A stretch of DNA of 64,000 nt from Promerops cafer (taxonomy: Eukaryota; Chordata; Aves; Passeriformes; Nectariniidae): assembly GCA_013398275.1 (NCBI GenBank), contig VZSE01002352.1, forward strand, positions 124,001 through 188,000, in the 5' to 3' direction. Position numbers and translations under genes: made by a program. Shown piece after piece: positions 12,001-26,600 of this stretch. Under the pieces are notes generated by a model. The model saw only the letters and a list, made by a program, of their open reading frames with translations, was not told where the DNA came from and searched no databases. How positions within the stretch are numbered: the stretch's first letter is position 1; each line of letters begins with the position of its first letter.

Positions 12001-15000
12001 AAGTTCAATGTTGCTAATCATCCTCAAGCAAAAATTTGGAGACTGGGGGAGGTTCCTAAGGAAAGGGGAAAGGAGTTGAGAATTGTCAGCAACCAAGGTT
12101 GGAATGGCAACAATATTCCTGGTGTGAATTTCTTCTCCCTTGGCCTTGGGTCTGCTTGGGGTCATTTTTGTATTTTTGTTTATATTGTCTACTTCCTTGT
12201 CCTTTCTGTTTCAGTCCAAATATCACAATATACCCATGTTTTACCATACCACTTACATTTACACCTGCTGGATGCAGGCTTATGGCTCTGCAGAGCCAAC
12301 ATCTTCCTTTGTCATCTCAACCTGTTACTTTAGTGAGATTGTCTAGTAATTGTGCTTATACCACTGCTGCTTCCGTCACTGTCCTGTATTTTCCTTTAGG
12401 GATTTTGCTGACAGCTTGTGCTTGCACTTTTGGGAGCGCCTGTAGCAACCACAATTTTTCAACAGTCTTCAAGATGTAGCTCCCTGATAACTGTTTTCTT
12501 AGAACTGTTCGCTCCCGCATGCATCTATGGTTTAGGTCTTGGAATGTTTAATTCCTTCTAAATTGGTTATCCTGTGGTAAATGTATAGACAGATATGTTG
12601 GGGTGTGTGTGGGTGCATGTGTGTGGATGTGTGGGTGTGTATAACTCTTTGAAAACCTGTGATGGTATGAATTAAGCTTTTTTTCTCTGCAGTAGCTGTG
12701 AGAACAGTCCATCTATTCACTGCTCTCTCTGCCAAAGAAACTGTCCCTAAATTTGCTGACACAGAATGTACCGTAACCAGAATGGCCTAGTTTAGCTTAA
12801 TAGTATTTGCTAAATAACCATGTTTTGATCAAAAATTGGTGGGAAATCCTCCTGCAAGTTTGTGCACTAGGTCTGGGAGAGCAGGAATATCCAACCAAAG
12901 TAAATTGGTGATGGCCAGTGGTCAGTGCCCACAAAACTGATGGGTGACAAACTATAAAGAAAGCCTTACTGCATCCCCCACTTTATTCCTTCAGGGCCTT
13001 CATCTTATAAACTGAGGTACAGTATCCAGTACCTGCAGTGGCATGGAGATTGTTTTCAGTCAAAGACATCATCATCCTACTCACATATTTGAGTCTTAAT
13101 TTAGAGAGTAAAAATAGTAAACAGGGATGCTAAAGCAAGTTCAGAGAAGAAAAGAAAAAAGACTCTTCGGGAGCTGGAAACAACAGGTGCGTCCTCAATG
13201 AAGTGGAACTTCTGTTGGAGCAATCACAAATACACATTCCCTTTTTCCAGAATCTTTTGCAGTTTACAATCACTAATGCAAATCTGCTTATTTACCTAGG
13301 CATTTGTCCATGTGTAAATATGTACACACACAGGTATGTATATATACACCTGTATGTAAATAGACAAATACTAGATAGGTTTGAGGCTCCTAATTGATTT
13401 GCAGAGCAATGTTATTTGTCAGAAAATATATATTTACCTTTTAGTACTAATGCTGAAGTTGTCGTAATTTTTCTTGTTTCAACAGATCCCACAAGTTTAT
13501 TTACAAGTTCCCTGGCACCAACTTCAGGTCAGAACCTTTACAGGGGAAGACAAGAAAGAATTGTTCCTATTTTAGTGGGGGGAAGGTCGAAGGAGGAAAG
13601 AAATCTTTTGAAGTTACTGAAACACTTGTGTTTCACATAATTTTTTCTTATGTTTATTGTGACATGTGAGCTTCAGGACCAAGCCACTCAAGAGTGGGGA
13701 GCAAATAATGCAGATATAAAATCAGATTAACTGCCGCTTAATTCTTCCAAAGCAAACACAGAGGTGCTTCCAAAGAGCAAGAAATAGAGTTCTAACCTTG
13801 GGTTGTGTTTGTCCAGGTTCAGGACTACTCACCACCAGCAAGCCCTTAACAACAGTGGGTGAGTAACTGTGTGTGTGGTTACATAGAACAACCTGAGATG
13901 GCAAAATTGCACTGCTCATGTACAGCCTCTCCTCACAGCATCCAATCCTTGTACTCCATTCCTGAAAATTCAGGATGTGCAGGTTTACCTTAGACAAAGG
14001 AGATCTCTTCAAAGAGAAGGGACTTCTAAGACTGTGCATGCTACAAAAATGCTGCATATGTTATGCATGTTGATGCACACATTGACACCCATCTTATTTT
14101 TATTATTCATATTATTTCTTTACTTTTACAAGGAAAATAAAAAAAGCAAAATCATAGCAAAGTATGACTCCCAATGGACAAAAAGCTGAAGATGTTTGAA
14201 TCTTTGAAAACATCCTGCAGCCTTCCTACATGGTGAAATATATATGATATCTACAAGCAATCTAATGTGTTCAAGCCTTATGTGTTTACTGTCCTAATTT
14301 AATTGAATATAGCACTTACAGCACTATTTAGGGTAATTTGCCATTTAAATGAGAAGTCAGAATGCTTTAGTAGGAAAAGTTGATTTCTTTCAGTCCAGGA
14401 GGTGGCAGTGCTGTTTAGTTTTCTGAGTTGAATAAACCAAGAATTGATCATGTTGTATGTAAACAATGATTTCTTGCCTGATGGCCTTTGGCAAAATCTC
14501 TTCCTGGGTTGTTGGTTGGAATTTTTCCTCTGGGTCTAGAATGCACAGTTTTATCTCTGCTTATCTGTGGAAATTCATTCACTGGCCCTGTGTCACCTCC
14601 TGTGTCTCTTTACTGGAGAATGTTTGGTTCATGTTAATTTCCAGTTGGATGCAAAATGGTAGATCTTTTGGCTTTGTAACATTTGCATTGCCAGCACTGA
14701 GTGTTTTGTAAAGCACTTTGAAATGCTACAATACATCCATACCAATGTCACTCTGGGACACACAATGCAATATCATACTTAATCTGACCACAGAACTAAC
14801 AGCTCTGTGAAAAAAAAAAATATGAAAAAGATGAAATTTTACAGATTACTATTTTTCCTTCTTGCATCAGAAATGTTGACCTTTTTCTGTAAGCATTCAT
14901 TGAAGTAGAGATAAGGAACTGTGTGAATAGTTCTATAGAATTTAATGCAATTTTTAGAATTCTGAAATTAGTAGTTCTCCAAAGCTTATTTTAGCTGCAT

Positions 15001-17658
15001 GTTTCTCTTCACTTTAAGAGGACCTACTTGAATTCTACAGATGTCTAAGACCAAAACCCTCTAAAGACTAAAAGTGTTTGTTTTCAATAGATGAATATTT
15101 ATGCTCTAGGAAAAGATTATTAGTAAGATCTACAATTTCAAGGATCTGCCCATGTATTCTTCTAACAGAAATTTGCTCAACTTAAACATTTAGTTTGTAA
15201 ATCTGAAAAGAATATAGTTTCTGATAATTCTGGTGTTTCAGAATCTAGTCTTAAAGGCTCTTTTTTTAGGATATGCTGGATAAAAAAATCAGACTCCTTA
15301 GCACCAGGAGGTGCAACAGTGTAATGTGTTAAAGTTGAAGAAATAAATTAAATTGTATTTACCGAAACCCAGAGATTTTTCACTGTTATTTAAACCAAAG
15401 TACAGTTTTCTCACATTATTTGAACATAAGAAATTGGAAAATGTCATTTACATATTGCATAAAGTAGTTTATTTGTGTAAAGGAAAAAATAAAGGAATTC
15501 ACAGACATTTTATTCCAGCCTTGCTTCAAGCTTAGTTTCAAAAAATATTTCACATCTGAGAACTCTCTCCATTCTGTGCCAAATTTATCTTTTTTGTATG
15601 TGATATTTCATTCCAGGCTTCTAAAAATGCAGTTTTGTAAAACACAATAGAGTGGTTGATTTGATTTGTGGTAAAGCAAAGTCGATTTTCCTTTGTAGTG
15701 AGACTGCATTACTGTTGTGCTGTTATTGCTCTCATCTTTATTATTCCAGTTGAGTGTTTGCCACCTGCTGAACTCTGTGCTGATGGTGTAACCTGCATTA
15801 GCAAAGATTTCTCTTGTGATGGAGTCTCAAACTGCCCAGATGGTTCAGATGAATCTGAAAAAAGATGTGGTAAGAATGTAAACTCTTGTAAATCAGTACT
15901 TTAAACATGCTTAACACTGTCAGTAGTTTGTAAATAGTTTGTGGGCAATAAACTGCACCTTGAAGTCCAAATAAATTCTACTAAAAATAATAATAAGAGT
16001 GATTTTTATAATCTTTATCTTGCAAGAGGAAACAATGTTCTGTAAAATTCTCACTAATGAAGAATATGCTTAATAAATAATTAAATACTAGTCTTTCTGG
16101 TTTAATATAAAGTTACAGAATTTGTTGCTTACTATAGAAATATTAATAACATAAATACTATGTAAACTTCAAAATAATATAGAAATTTAATATGAAGATT
16201 TGCATCAGTGATATCAATGTTCAGAGCAGATGACCTCCACGGGTCCCATTCAACCTCAGCCCGTCTGTGATTCTATGAAACTACAGACCTGAAACCCCAT
16301 TGGAGTTTTACATAAAGAGTTTTTATCCTGCAGCGCCAGTCAGTTTGTTTGCCTTTGTCTGATTTTCGAGCACTGTGTCCATTTCTGGGCGCCTCACTAC
16401 AAGAAGGACATTGAGGGGCTGGAGAGAGTCCATGGAAGGACAGCAGAATTGGAGAACAATCCGTGTGAGAAGCTGGGAGGCCTCAGCATGGAGAAAAGGA
16501 GGCTCGGGGCAACTTCTCACTCTGTACGACTCCCTGACAGCAGGGTGGAGCCACGGTCGGGCCCTTCTCCCAGGCAACCAGACAGGACAAGAGGAAATGG
16601 CCTCAAGCTGTGCCAGGAGACATTCAGGTTGGACATCAGTAAGAATTTCTTCACAGAAATGCTTGTCCAGCATTGGAATGGGCTGCCCAGGGAGGTGGTA
16701 GAGTCACCATCCTTGGAGGTGTTAGAGAAACGACTGGACATGGTCTGGTTGACAAGGTGGTGATCCAGCAAAGGCTGAATTCAGGCTGACCTTGGAGGTC
16801 TTTTTTAACCTAAGTGATTCTACCCTATGATTCCATCTGACTTCCTGGTTTCCCCAAAAACTTCTTGTACCAAGGAGTTTGACTACAGTGCTCCTTATCA
16901 AAGTGCTCTGCAGTTTTGCTGGGGAGGCATCCTTAATTAATGCTGCCTGCATTGCTCTCCACAGCCTCAGCTCTCAGTTAAAAGTCTGTCAAGTTGTCTT
17001 GCAAAGAAAACATTGCAAATGTTTTAGGAGAAATGGGAGCAATTAACTCCCTGGGTGGTTTTTCGCTTGATTTTTTTTTTTTTTTTAATATAGAATTTGG
17101 TGCTAGAAATCTTGAAATCATCTTTCCATTCTGCTGTCAGAAGAGGAAAATGGGGCAGTCTGCTTCAAGCTTTCAGAAACATGTGAAATGCTGGGCTCTA
17201 AAAACAAACAAGCAAGTAAAAGACCAATTATGTTTTTAAAGAACCTGGAAGCCTGATCCTGAAGGTTTGTGACAGGCTGAACCTCTCTGTCATGAGTGTA
17301 ATATTCTTCAGAAAAAAAGAAAAGAGAATTGCAGATTCTCTGCCCATTCCCTACATTTTTTTCTGACTGCAGTCAGCTCAGAAGGGAAACTTGGCTGAAC
17401 ATTTTAGGGAAAATATCCATCAAAATACTTCAGTAGTATATCCACTGAAGCACATCAAAATGTCTACTTATCATAACAGCTGCATCTAGCTAGATCATAA
17501 TAATTATTGGCTCTGAGTTGGTCCTTCTACAGGTGAGGAAATCAGAAGGTTCTAAGGTTCAGCTAGACCTTAGTTCCATGGAAAGCATTAGGTAACATAA
17601 CCCCAAGAAGTTATTCAGTCATTCATTTATACCATCATACTTTTTTTTTTTTTTTTCC

Positions 17659-17694
<36 letters not shown>

Positions 17695-20600
17695 AGGCAG
17701 AGACCTTATTGGGAGTATTTGTTAATTTTTTATTTTTTTTTTTAATTTTAAGTATTGCTAAATAAGAAAAATGTAGACTCTTATATTCATAAAATAATAT
17801 TATTGATCTCATAAAATGAATGCTTTTTACTTACCATCATAGAATCACAAAATGGCCTGGGTTGGAAGGGACCTTAAAGCTCATCTCATTCCAACCCCCT
17901 GCCAGGTACAGGGACCCCTTCCATAGACCAGGTTGCTCAAAGCCCCATCCAACCTGGCCTTGAACTCTTGCAGGGATGGGACATCCATACCATCTATGAA
18001 GAACCTGTTCCAGAAGTTTTTCCTAATATCTGATCTAAACCTGTTCTCTGTCAGTGTGAAGCCATTCCCCCTTGTCCTGTCACTCCAGGCCTTTGTAAAT
18101 AGTCTCTCTCCATCTCTCTTGTAGGGTGCCTTCAGAGAAAGGAGACAGTTATGTCACCCTAAAACCTTATTTTCTCCAAGTTGAATAATCCCAATTCTCT
18201 CAGCCTTTCCTCATAGCAGAAGATGTCCATCCCTCTTGTCAACTTGGTGGCCTCCTCTGGACTCACTCCAGCAGGTCAATGCCCCGACTAGGTCTGAATT
18301 TACAAGCTTCACACACATTTTATTGAAGATATTACATTCATACCTGTTATATATGACAGAATTTAATTGATATTATATATTGGTACAGACCAAGATAAGC
18401 TTTGACTTGAAGTCAAAGCTGTGTAGACATGACTCAGCTGTGCCTTGGAGGCCACACTGGGGTTTAAGTTAGGAATTGTGCTTGAGTAGAGATTTTCAGC
18501 TGAGGCATAGACTCTTATGCACATGGCTTTTGGATGTGATTTGCACATCTCCTCAAATCTCTACCAAGTATAATTTGTGAATATTTTCCCCCTTGTAACC
18601 GAGGATGTTATTCTTCATTTCAGCACAACTGAGCTGAAAATTTCAGGAATGTGCATACTTAATAAAAGTAGTAAGTAAAATAAATACAAATAATAAAAGT
18701 AAAAATAAAAGTATAAAATAAATATTAATAAGAGTAAAAAAAGACAGTGTCATAGGGAAAACAGCTGTAGTTACAGTCCAGAGAGATGGATGATTTGCCT
18801 CTGTTCATCTTCACTGATGCCTGGTATTTCCAACTATTTGGTCAGTTACCACTAGTGCAGCAGTTTTGGCTGGTAACCTTAAAGAAGTACAGTTCTGGCT
18901 GGACGACAAATTGTTGATCCATGTTTCTTATATTATATTATCAGTCATTTCCTTCCAAAACTTCAGAGTTTCTCTAATTTTATGTATTTAAGTTTCTTAG
19001 CAGATTTTATAAAACCAGTGAAATGAGGGGTAAGAAGCTGGATGCACCTTTGGGTGCACCTACCAATTTTTCCACCTCTTTAATGGTTCACATTTGTCCC
19101 ATTCTTAGAAACTTAATATGGTCACATGAAAGCTAAAATTGTTTAGATTTTCAGAAGTTCTTCAGAGTTTCACAATGAGATTTTTGACCAATTCTTAATT
19201 CTCACTGCAAGCGCTCCTGCATACAAAAGAGTTGCTGTCCTCTAAAAAACTTGGTTTGTTTTTCATCTTGATTGTTATTCCCTCTAGTATTTCTGATTTT
19301 AAAATGTTAATGGTTTAAAAATATAGAATCAAAAAGTGAATTTTAATCATCTCTTTCCTGCACTAGAGAGAATTCAGTAAAATCTCAGATTCTCAGAAGA
19401 GATTCAGGCAACCGAACATCCTTTTTTTGTTTGTTTTATTGATTAAAATTATCTTGAAAGGTTTCTTTCTGGCTCTGCAATGCAGTGCAGTAACAAAAGG
19501 CTTCACAAAAGTACAGCTAGCAATTTCAGTGAAAGGATCTCTAGAGAAATGTGAAGTCTGAACAGCAGCTACTAATAATGACTGGCATTGCTGTAAAGCA
19601 GCCACGAAGCACGTAGGGGTACAGAAAGGGAGACTGGAGGCTGATCCCAGGAGGGGTTTCTGCAGACTCTTTGCAGTTATTAAGTGTCTAGACTATCATT
19701 TTGTGATTACTCACCTCACAGCATCACTACAGCACTGACAGAGATTAATCAGAAAGTAATGAACTGGCCTTTGGCAGAGAAAGATCCTGTCAAGTGAAGT
19801 ATGTGGGCTTGATTTGACCAGTTTGGGGAGCTTCTCCCTCAAATTCAAGGCTACCAGGATGAAGCCCTCATAATGTCCCATGTATGGAACATTAGTAAAT
19901 AGAAGTGGACAGCAAGATACATGTTGGGAAAAGAGTGGAAGTGGTTCCTACAAAGGATATCTCCTGTCTCGTTAGGAGAACAACTGCAGCTTTTCTTTGG
20001 GCTCCAGGAAGAGGCAAAAATATAATGACTTTCATGCCCCTGCCCATCTTTGACCACAGCTGCTTTCTCCCTGCAAGGAGGAAGCACTGGGAGGTTCTCT
20101 AGGGAAACAGGACCAGTCCCTGCTCTCTTCCTGCTCGTTCCTGACACGCTAAGCACTGACTACTGCTAGTCTGAGGATGACCTGCCTAAGGACCTTTTCC
20201 AGTCTTGCTGTCCTGTTTGAATTTACTCACTGTCTCTTAAGAGATAAGGAACGAATAAAAGAGAGCAATAAGAAGATAACCACAATCATAATAGTAGGGG
20301 GCTGGAACATCTCTCTTATGAACAAAGGCTGAGGGAGCTGGGGCTGTTCAGCCTCAAGAAGAGACGACTGAGAGGGGACCTCATCAATGTCTGTCAGTGC
20401 CTGCAGGGAAGGGTCAGAGCAGGGACCAGGCTCTGCTCAGTGGTGCCCAGCAATGGGACAAGGGGCAATGGGCAGGAATTGATGCACAGGAAGTTCCACC
20501 TGAACATGAAGAAGAAATTCTTCACTGTGTAGTGACCAAGCACTGGAGCAGATCATCCAGAGAGGGTGTGGAGTCTCCCTCACTGGAGATAGCCCAGAAT

Positions 20601-23600
20601 TGTCTGGACACAACCCTGTGCCATGTGCTCTGGGACGACCCTGCTTGAGCAGGGAGGTTGGACCCACTGTGGTCCCTTCACCTATTCTGTGATTCTAAGA
20701 GAAATGAATGAGCAAAAACTCATCATTGATTTTATTAGAACACTATGCTTATCTTTTTTATTATTGTCCATACTATAAGATTCCTTTTAGATCAGATTAT
20801 GTCTTGCTTGTTAACAGCACCACTTTTTTGTAATCTTCATTGATAACAAGCTTTCTTTCTTCTTACACTGATTTTCTTCTCATTGGTAAGGACAGGAAAT
20901 ATGTGAATTAAAGTGGAGAAAAAAGGTACTTCTATACCAATACTCAGCTCTAATGCTAATATAGAATAACTATCATTCATGGACCTTTTTTCTCTATGTA
21001 TTTAAAATCTAATGTGTTCTGTTTTCCTCTCAAAGATTGCAAAAGGGAATATGTTTCTATTTTGGCTCATGCATTAGGCATGTTGGCAAAGTTCATTCTG
21101 CACAGTCTTTATTTATGGTGTACGGCTGCCTGAAACAAAGCTTAATTTTTATTTTGTGTTTGCTACAGTGATAGGCAGAAAGAATTTTACACTTATAAAA
21201 TGAACACACAAGGAGCCCCAATTTATTCTTTTAAATATAATTTCCCAGAGGAGGACTATTCTCAATAAAATTCTCATTTAATTTTCAATATGATTGGTTA
21301 TTCGTAATTTAGACCATCATTATAGGTATGATTTCATTTCTGAAATTAATTAAAAGCTCTGTATAATTTCTGATCATCTGCCTCAAACTGATGAACTTGT
21401 TCTTACCTCTCCAGATAATCATGTGTGGTACTGATTTTATTCTTATGTGAAAGCCCTATGATACTTTTTGAAAAATGAAGAGAAAACATCATTAGACAGA
21501 TTCCTAACATCATGTTCAAGAGATGAAGCAAAACTTTCAGCAGTTCTTCAGTGTCTGCTGAAATAAAAATCTCTACAAGAATTATCATTTCCAGTATTGT
21601 TGAGGCTGAAAAATACTTTTTTTCCCCCCTTTTTTAAAGTGAAGAACTTTCACAGAATGGAATACTAACACCAAGGAAAAAAAAAAATAAAATCCCTTTG
21701 AAAAAATAGATGATGATAAAAGACATTTACCTCAGCTGAATTAATTCAATATCTGGCAGGAAACTTGGGAGATCCACTTATCTCTTTGAGTAGTCAGTAA
21801 TATACAAGGCAAGGAACTAGGAAGCTCATAAAAGTAGAGATAACAATACTCAACTATATCCCCTATTGCTTTTATTCATGTGATATCAGATTTTCTCTGG
21901 TAGTACAAACACAGTTTTCTGATTTAAAGTAGTTGTAGATAAGAACTGGTAAGGCAAGATTCTGTTTCCTTATAAAAGTATAGAGTAAAATTAACGAAAG
22001 TATTGGATTAGCTAAATCCAGTTGCTGGTTTTGAATTATTTGGATTGGTTTAGACTAATTTGGATTAGTTGGATTGTGTCTAATTTAAAAATGAATTTTC
22101 TGTACTGCTTTTCTTCTCATATAGTACTTTGAGATCACACAGTGATAAGAATTAGAAATGGGAATAAGTTGATAATGTATTTTACTTTGTCTTCCTATTG
22201 TTGCTTACAAAGCAGTTCCAAGGTAATCCATGCAAACCAATATCCTGGGTCACCCACAGTTTGGCTCTGATTGTTTTTCAAATGTCATTCTGACAAATGT
22301 TCTTCATTATATCTTTACAGCTGCAGTTTGTGATGGAAAATTCATGTTGACTGGTTCCTCTGGGTTTTTTCACTCCATGAATTATCCAAAGCCATACAAC
22401 GAAAACATTGTTTGCCAATGGATAATAGTGTAAGCCATTTTCCAATCATTTTGTACCTAACATTTTTTTGATTATGAGGTGATCTTGTTTCCCGCACAAT
22501 AGTCTTATGCTATTTGCTTTTATTCCCAAATATCCCAACATAGAAAATATGTAACACCATTTTCCCCTTCGTATTTATGTAACTTTTCTTTAAAAACCTT
22601 CATGCATAAGCTCCATAACTCTATCAATAATTTTTTTCACTTACAAATGTTCTTAGGTACAATTTTGAGAAATCTTGTGTATTATATACATCCAGAGGAA
22701 CATAAGTGTAAGTTAAAAATAAATCACATAAATCAAAATAATTGCAAGATTTTTTTTTTAATTATTATATTAAATAGTAGTCTTCAGGTAATGGCTTTAT
22801 ATGATGTAACTCTTACTTAACAGAAAGAATTTTCAAGAATTCCCTTGTCACTTAGGTGTAAAGGTTTCATATGTGAGTTAAGATTACCAGTGTACCAATA
22901 TAATTTAGGAATATGTTTTAGAATTAGATAATTAGCATTTTATATAATAGCACCAAATGCCTGTTAAGCCTTAGGCACAAGAAGTGGAATTTTTTTTATC
23001 AACGATATATACCTACAGACAGGGAAAACTGTTTGATTTTGACTCTCTAGGTCCAGTTCTTAGGCCAGGGAGAAAAAGGATAGCCACACTATATGATAAA
23101 TCTCATCCAAAAGTACATCTCTAAAAAAATTAGATGATCACAAGTCCAACAGTCCTAAAAATCCCTCCTATGACTGCCAGTTCAGAAGTTACTGCTTTGA
23201 AAGGCAGTAATTCTTATTATGGTTTCATAATAATGGCTGGTTTTTGATTCTGAGAAGTATTAATTTGGCAGAAGATTTCAAAAGAGATTAAGAAATTGCC
23301 TTTAAAATTGGAAAAGGTTTGGGCTTCTCATTCCAAAGGCTCCTTTGAAAGAGCTAGGCTTTGATTTTGTTCAGAACTTTCATCTTCACCTTGAAATCCT
23401 GATTTTTTCCTTCTCATCCTCAGTGATAATGTTCACCAGTAATTACTGACAACACTTGGCTTTAAAATATAGGTGTGTCCCAGATAAAGAACAAGATTTT
23501 TTTCCTTCAGAATATATCTTCCTTGTTCCTCATTTCATGGCATTGCAGAATTTGAGCACAGTAAATAAACATGGCCCAAGTGCTCTCCTTCCTCCTAAAG

Positions 23601-26600
23601 TGTTAATGTTGCTCCAAGTGCTGCTATAGCTCCTAGAAGGATTGTATACCTATACCAGGTATGTAGCTAGTAAAAACTTCATTTTGGAAAGAATCATGAG
23701 CAATTGTAAATAATACAGCAGAGGTTCTGCAGATATGTGTAATTACAGTTTGAAAAATGACAAAAAACAACCATCTGAATTTATTTTCCACTTAACTGCT
23801 TTAACAAAATCTGGCAACACTGAGAGTAAAGGCCTAAGAAATTCAAAGTGGCACTCAAATTTTGTCTTTCTTTCAGAGTTGTTTCCATGAGGTACCCTTT
23901 TGGGTTTTCCAGTAACCTACATTTTTTATTATCCCTATAAAAATGTGTTAAAAGGCAATCTATAATACGTCTGAGATTGGATTTTTCTTGTGCCTGCCTT
24001 TGTCTAGAAATATTTCCCCATTACCTTTAGGAAGAGCTTTTACATTTTCATGCCCTTTAATTCCAAATGAAGATCCTCTCCTTCTAAAAGAGCAATATGC
24101 TCAATATTTCCCTGAAAGTTTAGCTTCCTGAATCTTTCAACTATGTTTTACTCTTTTCTAACCAAAGCTATTTCTTCCCTCTGGAGAAATATAAAATAAC
24201 AACAACAACAACAACAACAATTTAAAAGGCAAAATATCCAAGTATTTACTTCACACTTCTCTACTAATCATTACTGGTAAGCACCAGCAGATTGCTGTCA
24301 AAAGCCAATTTCCATTGGGTCTCTCAATTCTGAAAAAACAAAACACATAGTGGTAGCTAAGCTATCAGTGTTTTAGAATTTGGACTACCATATGTGTCTA
24401 GTGGAAAGGAAATGGGAGAACAAATTAAATATAGATTACTCATAGAGCATAACTGTAGCAAAATAAGGCCCAGAATTTTTGCACTTTACTTCAAGTGACT
24501 TCTGTCATTAAACTTTGTGCGTGATGATTTGGATTTATAACAATTTCCCAAAAGGTGGGTCATCAAATCTGCATGCAAATCCTGTTTTTATCATAAGAGA
24601 CAGTGTTTCAGGCTTTCAGGAGAGAGAATTTGATATCTTGCTGTTCATATTGATATCTTGATACTATTCTTCATTGGGAAGTCTACCTGAGCAGAGAGAT
24701 ATCCAAGAGTAACATGTATGAAAAAAGTGATTGCAATTCAATGAGATGCAGAGGACAACAAAAACCATCCAAAAAATCCCTTCTAGAACTGATTATCACA
24801 TTCTAGAGTTCAGAACATTTAGTTTCTAGAATACACTTAACTCCAGTGTGTAAAGGTGTATGCACACTGTTACAAAAGGTTTATGACCAATTCCTTTGGC
24901 AATTTTACAAGCTAAAAGTTAGACAAATAGATCATCTTGATTAATAATCTTGATTAATGTAATTCCATGTTTCTTTTGAACTTATCATTCAAGCACTCAG
25001 TGACTTCAATGAAGTCAAATAATAGATTTTCAATTTTGAGTTTATGTTTCTCTTGTTGCCTTAGAGTGCCTCAAGGGCTATCCATTAAACTGAACTTCAC
25101 TTCTTTTGAAACACAACCATATGCAGACATACTGAGTATTTTTGAAGGATTAGGACAAAACAAGGTTTTAAGAGGTAAGTTTATTTTTCAGCTAATAATA
25201 TTAAAATCTAAGTGGTAAAATAAGCATTTTGAGATATCAAAATGTATGTTTAAGAGGAAGACTGGATAATTGTAAAGTTACCCTGTTAGATAATTAATCT
25301 CAATATACCTGTCTGCCCTTTAATTTGACCAGATAAGACCCTTATACATTATGAAATTTCCACTTGTTTTTTAAGATCTTATTTGAAAGATCTTGCTAAC
25401 TTCATCAGCCTCATGGTATTACAAGTGCATGTTTCATTGGAAATATATTGTCAGAAGTTCCTGTAATATCACACACAGTAACATAAAATGAAAACATCTA
25501 AACTGAACTGGTGGGAGAATTGCAAAACAATTTCCTGAAAATCTTTACAAGTATGTTGTTATTTTCCTCAGATCTTGAAGTACTGATGACACCTTCTCTC
25601 TGTCTCTATATTCTACTCTGAAAACTGGTCTAGTACCCATTTTTCACAAGACTTGGTCTATACAGCTGAACCCTATCAGAGGTGGAAAACATATTCTGAA
25701 GATAGACTATAGGAAGATAACTCAGAAAGATATATTATTATTTATCCTTATTTTTGGAAATAGGTAGAGAATGGGAATGGGAAGTGGTAAAAGACTAGCT
25801 GATACCCATATTGGTGGATATGAGAGATGGAATATGCAGAATATTTATATGTCAGCCAAACAGCTAAATGCTTCAAGGATTTGAAGCTATTATAGCAGGA
25901 TCACAGTACAACAGGAAAACCATTCCTCAAGACTCAATAAACTAATCCTCTGTGGTTTTGTGACAACACTGGAAATTTTAATGTGAATGTGATTATTTTC
26001 TCTCTGAATGTTTTTTTTTTTTTTAATTTGTTTTCAGCTTCTCTGTCAGGGACCAATCTTGAAACAATTTACATTTTTTCTCATGAGGCTACAGCACAGT
26101 TTATGTCCGATTATTCAGAGAATTATAATGGCTTTAATGCAACGTACACTGCATTTAATGCGAGTGAACTAAACAGTAAGTGGTGTGGGTGGGTGGGTGG
26201 GTGTGTATGTGAGAGAGAGAGAGTGTTTGGTTTTTTGTTTCTTTTTTATCCCAAAAATTTTGGTGAATCTACATTTTCAGTTTGAGAAAATGGAGGTGGA
26301 AAGGGAAGCAGCATTTTCTGGCCTCAGTCCAATAACTGGATCCACTTTGAAAAAAATCATGCTGTTTTAAAGATCAAATAAATTATTTCTGTAAGGCCAT
26401 TCACAGGTTTACAGGCCTGTATCTAGCAGTAGGGTGATGTCTTACAAAACTCATCTGTGTAAATAAAACTGTGTCCCCACCTCCATTAGATTCCTCTCAG
26501 CCAGTTTGTTCACTAATCAACACTATAAAATCACTGACCACAATATCTTTATATAAAAAAATCCCTGCTCAGAACAACATTTAGAAATAACATCCAGGAA

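Larger units (their letters stand above)
15870..22320 (+). other. TMPRSS15 intron 8 (longest, CR1-rich)
   Basis: 6.45 kb intron with four CR1 fragments in both orientations, a long T/C tract and an A-rich stretch at 18660-18740. The ORFs within 16.3-17.0 kb and at 20.4-20.7 kb are CR1 sequence. Confidence 0.75.

Noticed and set aside
11888..12479. Cluster of overlapping ORFs in intron 5 as a possible retroviral or LTR remnant
   Set aside because: No LTR ends, primer site or polymerase/gag motifs; frames overlap without any protein-like pattern.
16323..16952. Several ORFs on both strands around 16.3-16.95 kb
   Set aside because: Mostly CR1 3' sequence, whose 3' part is non-coding; they are not genes.
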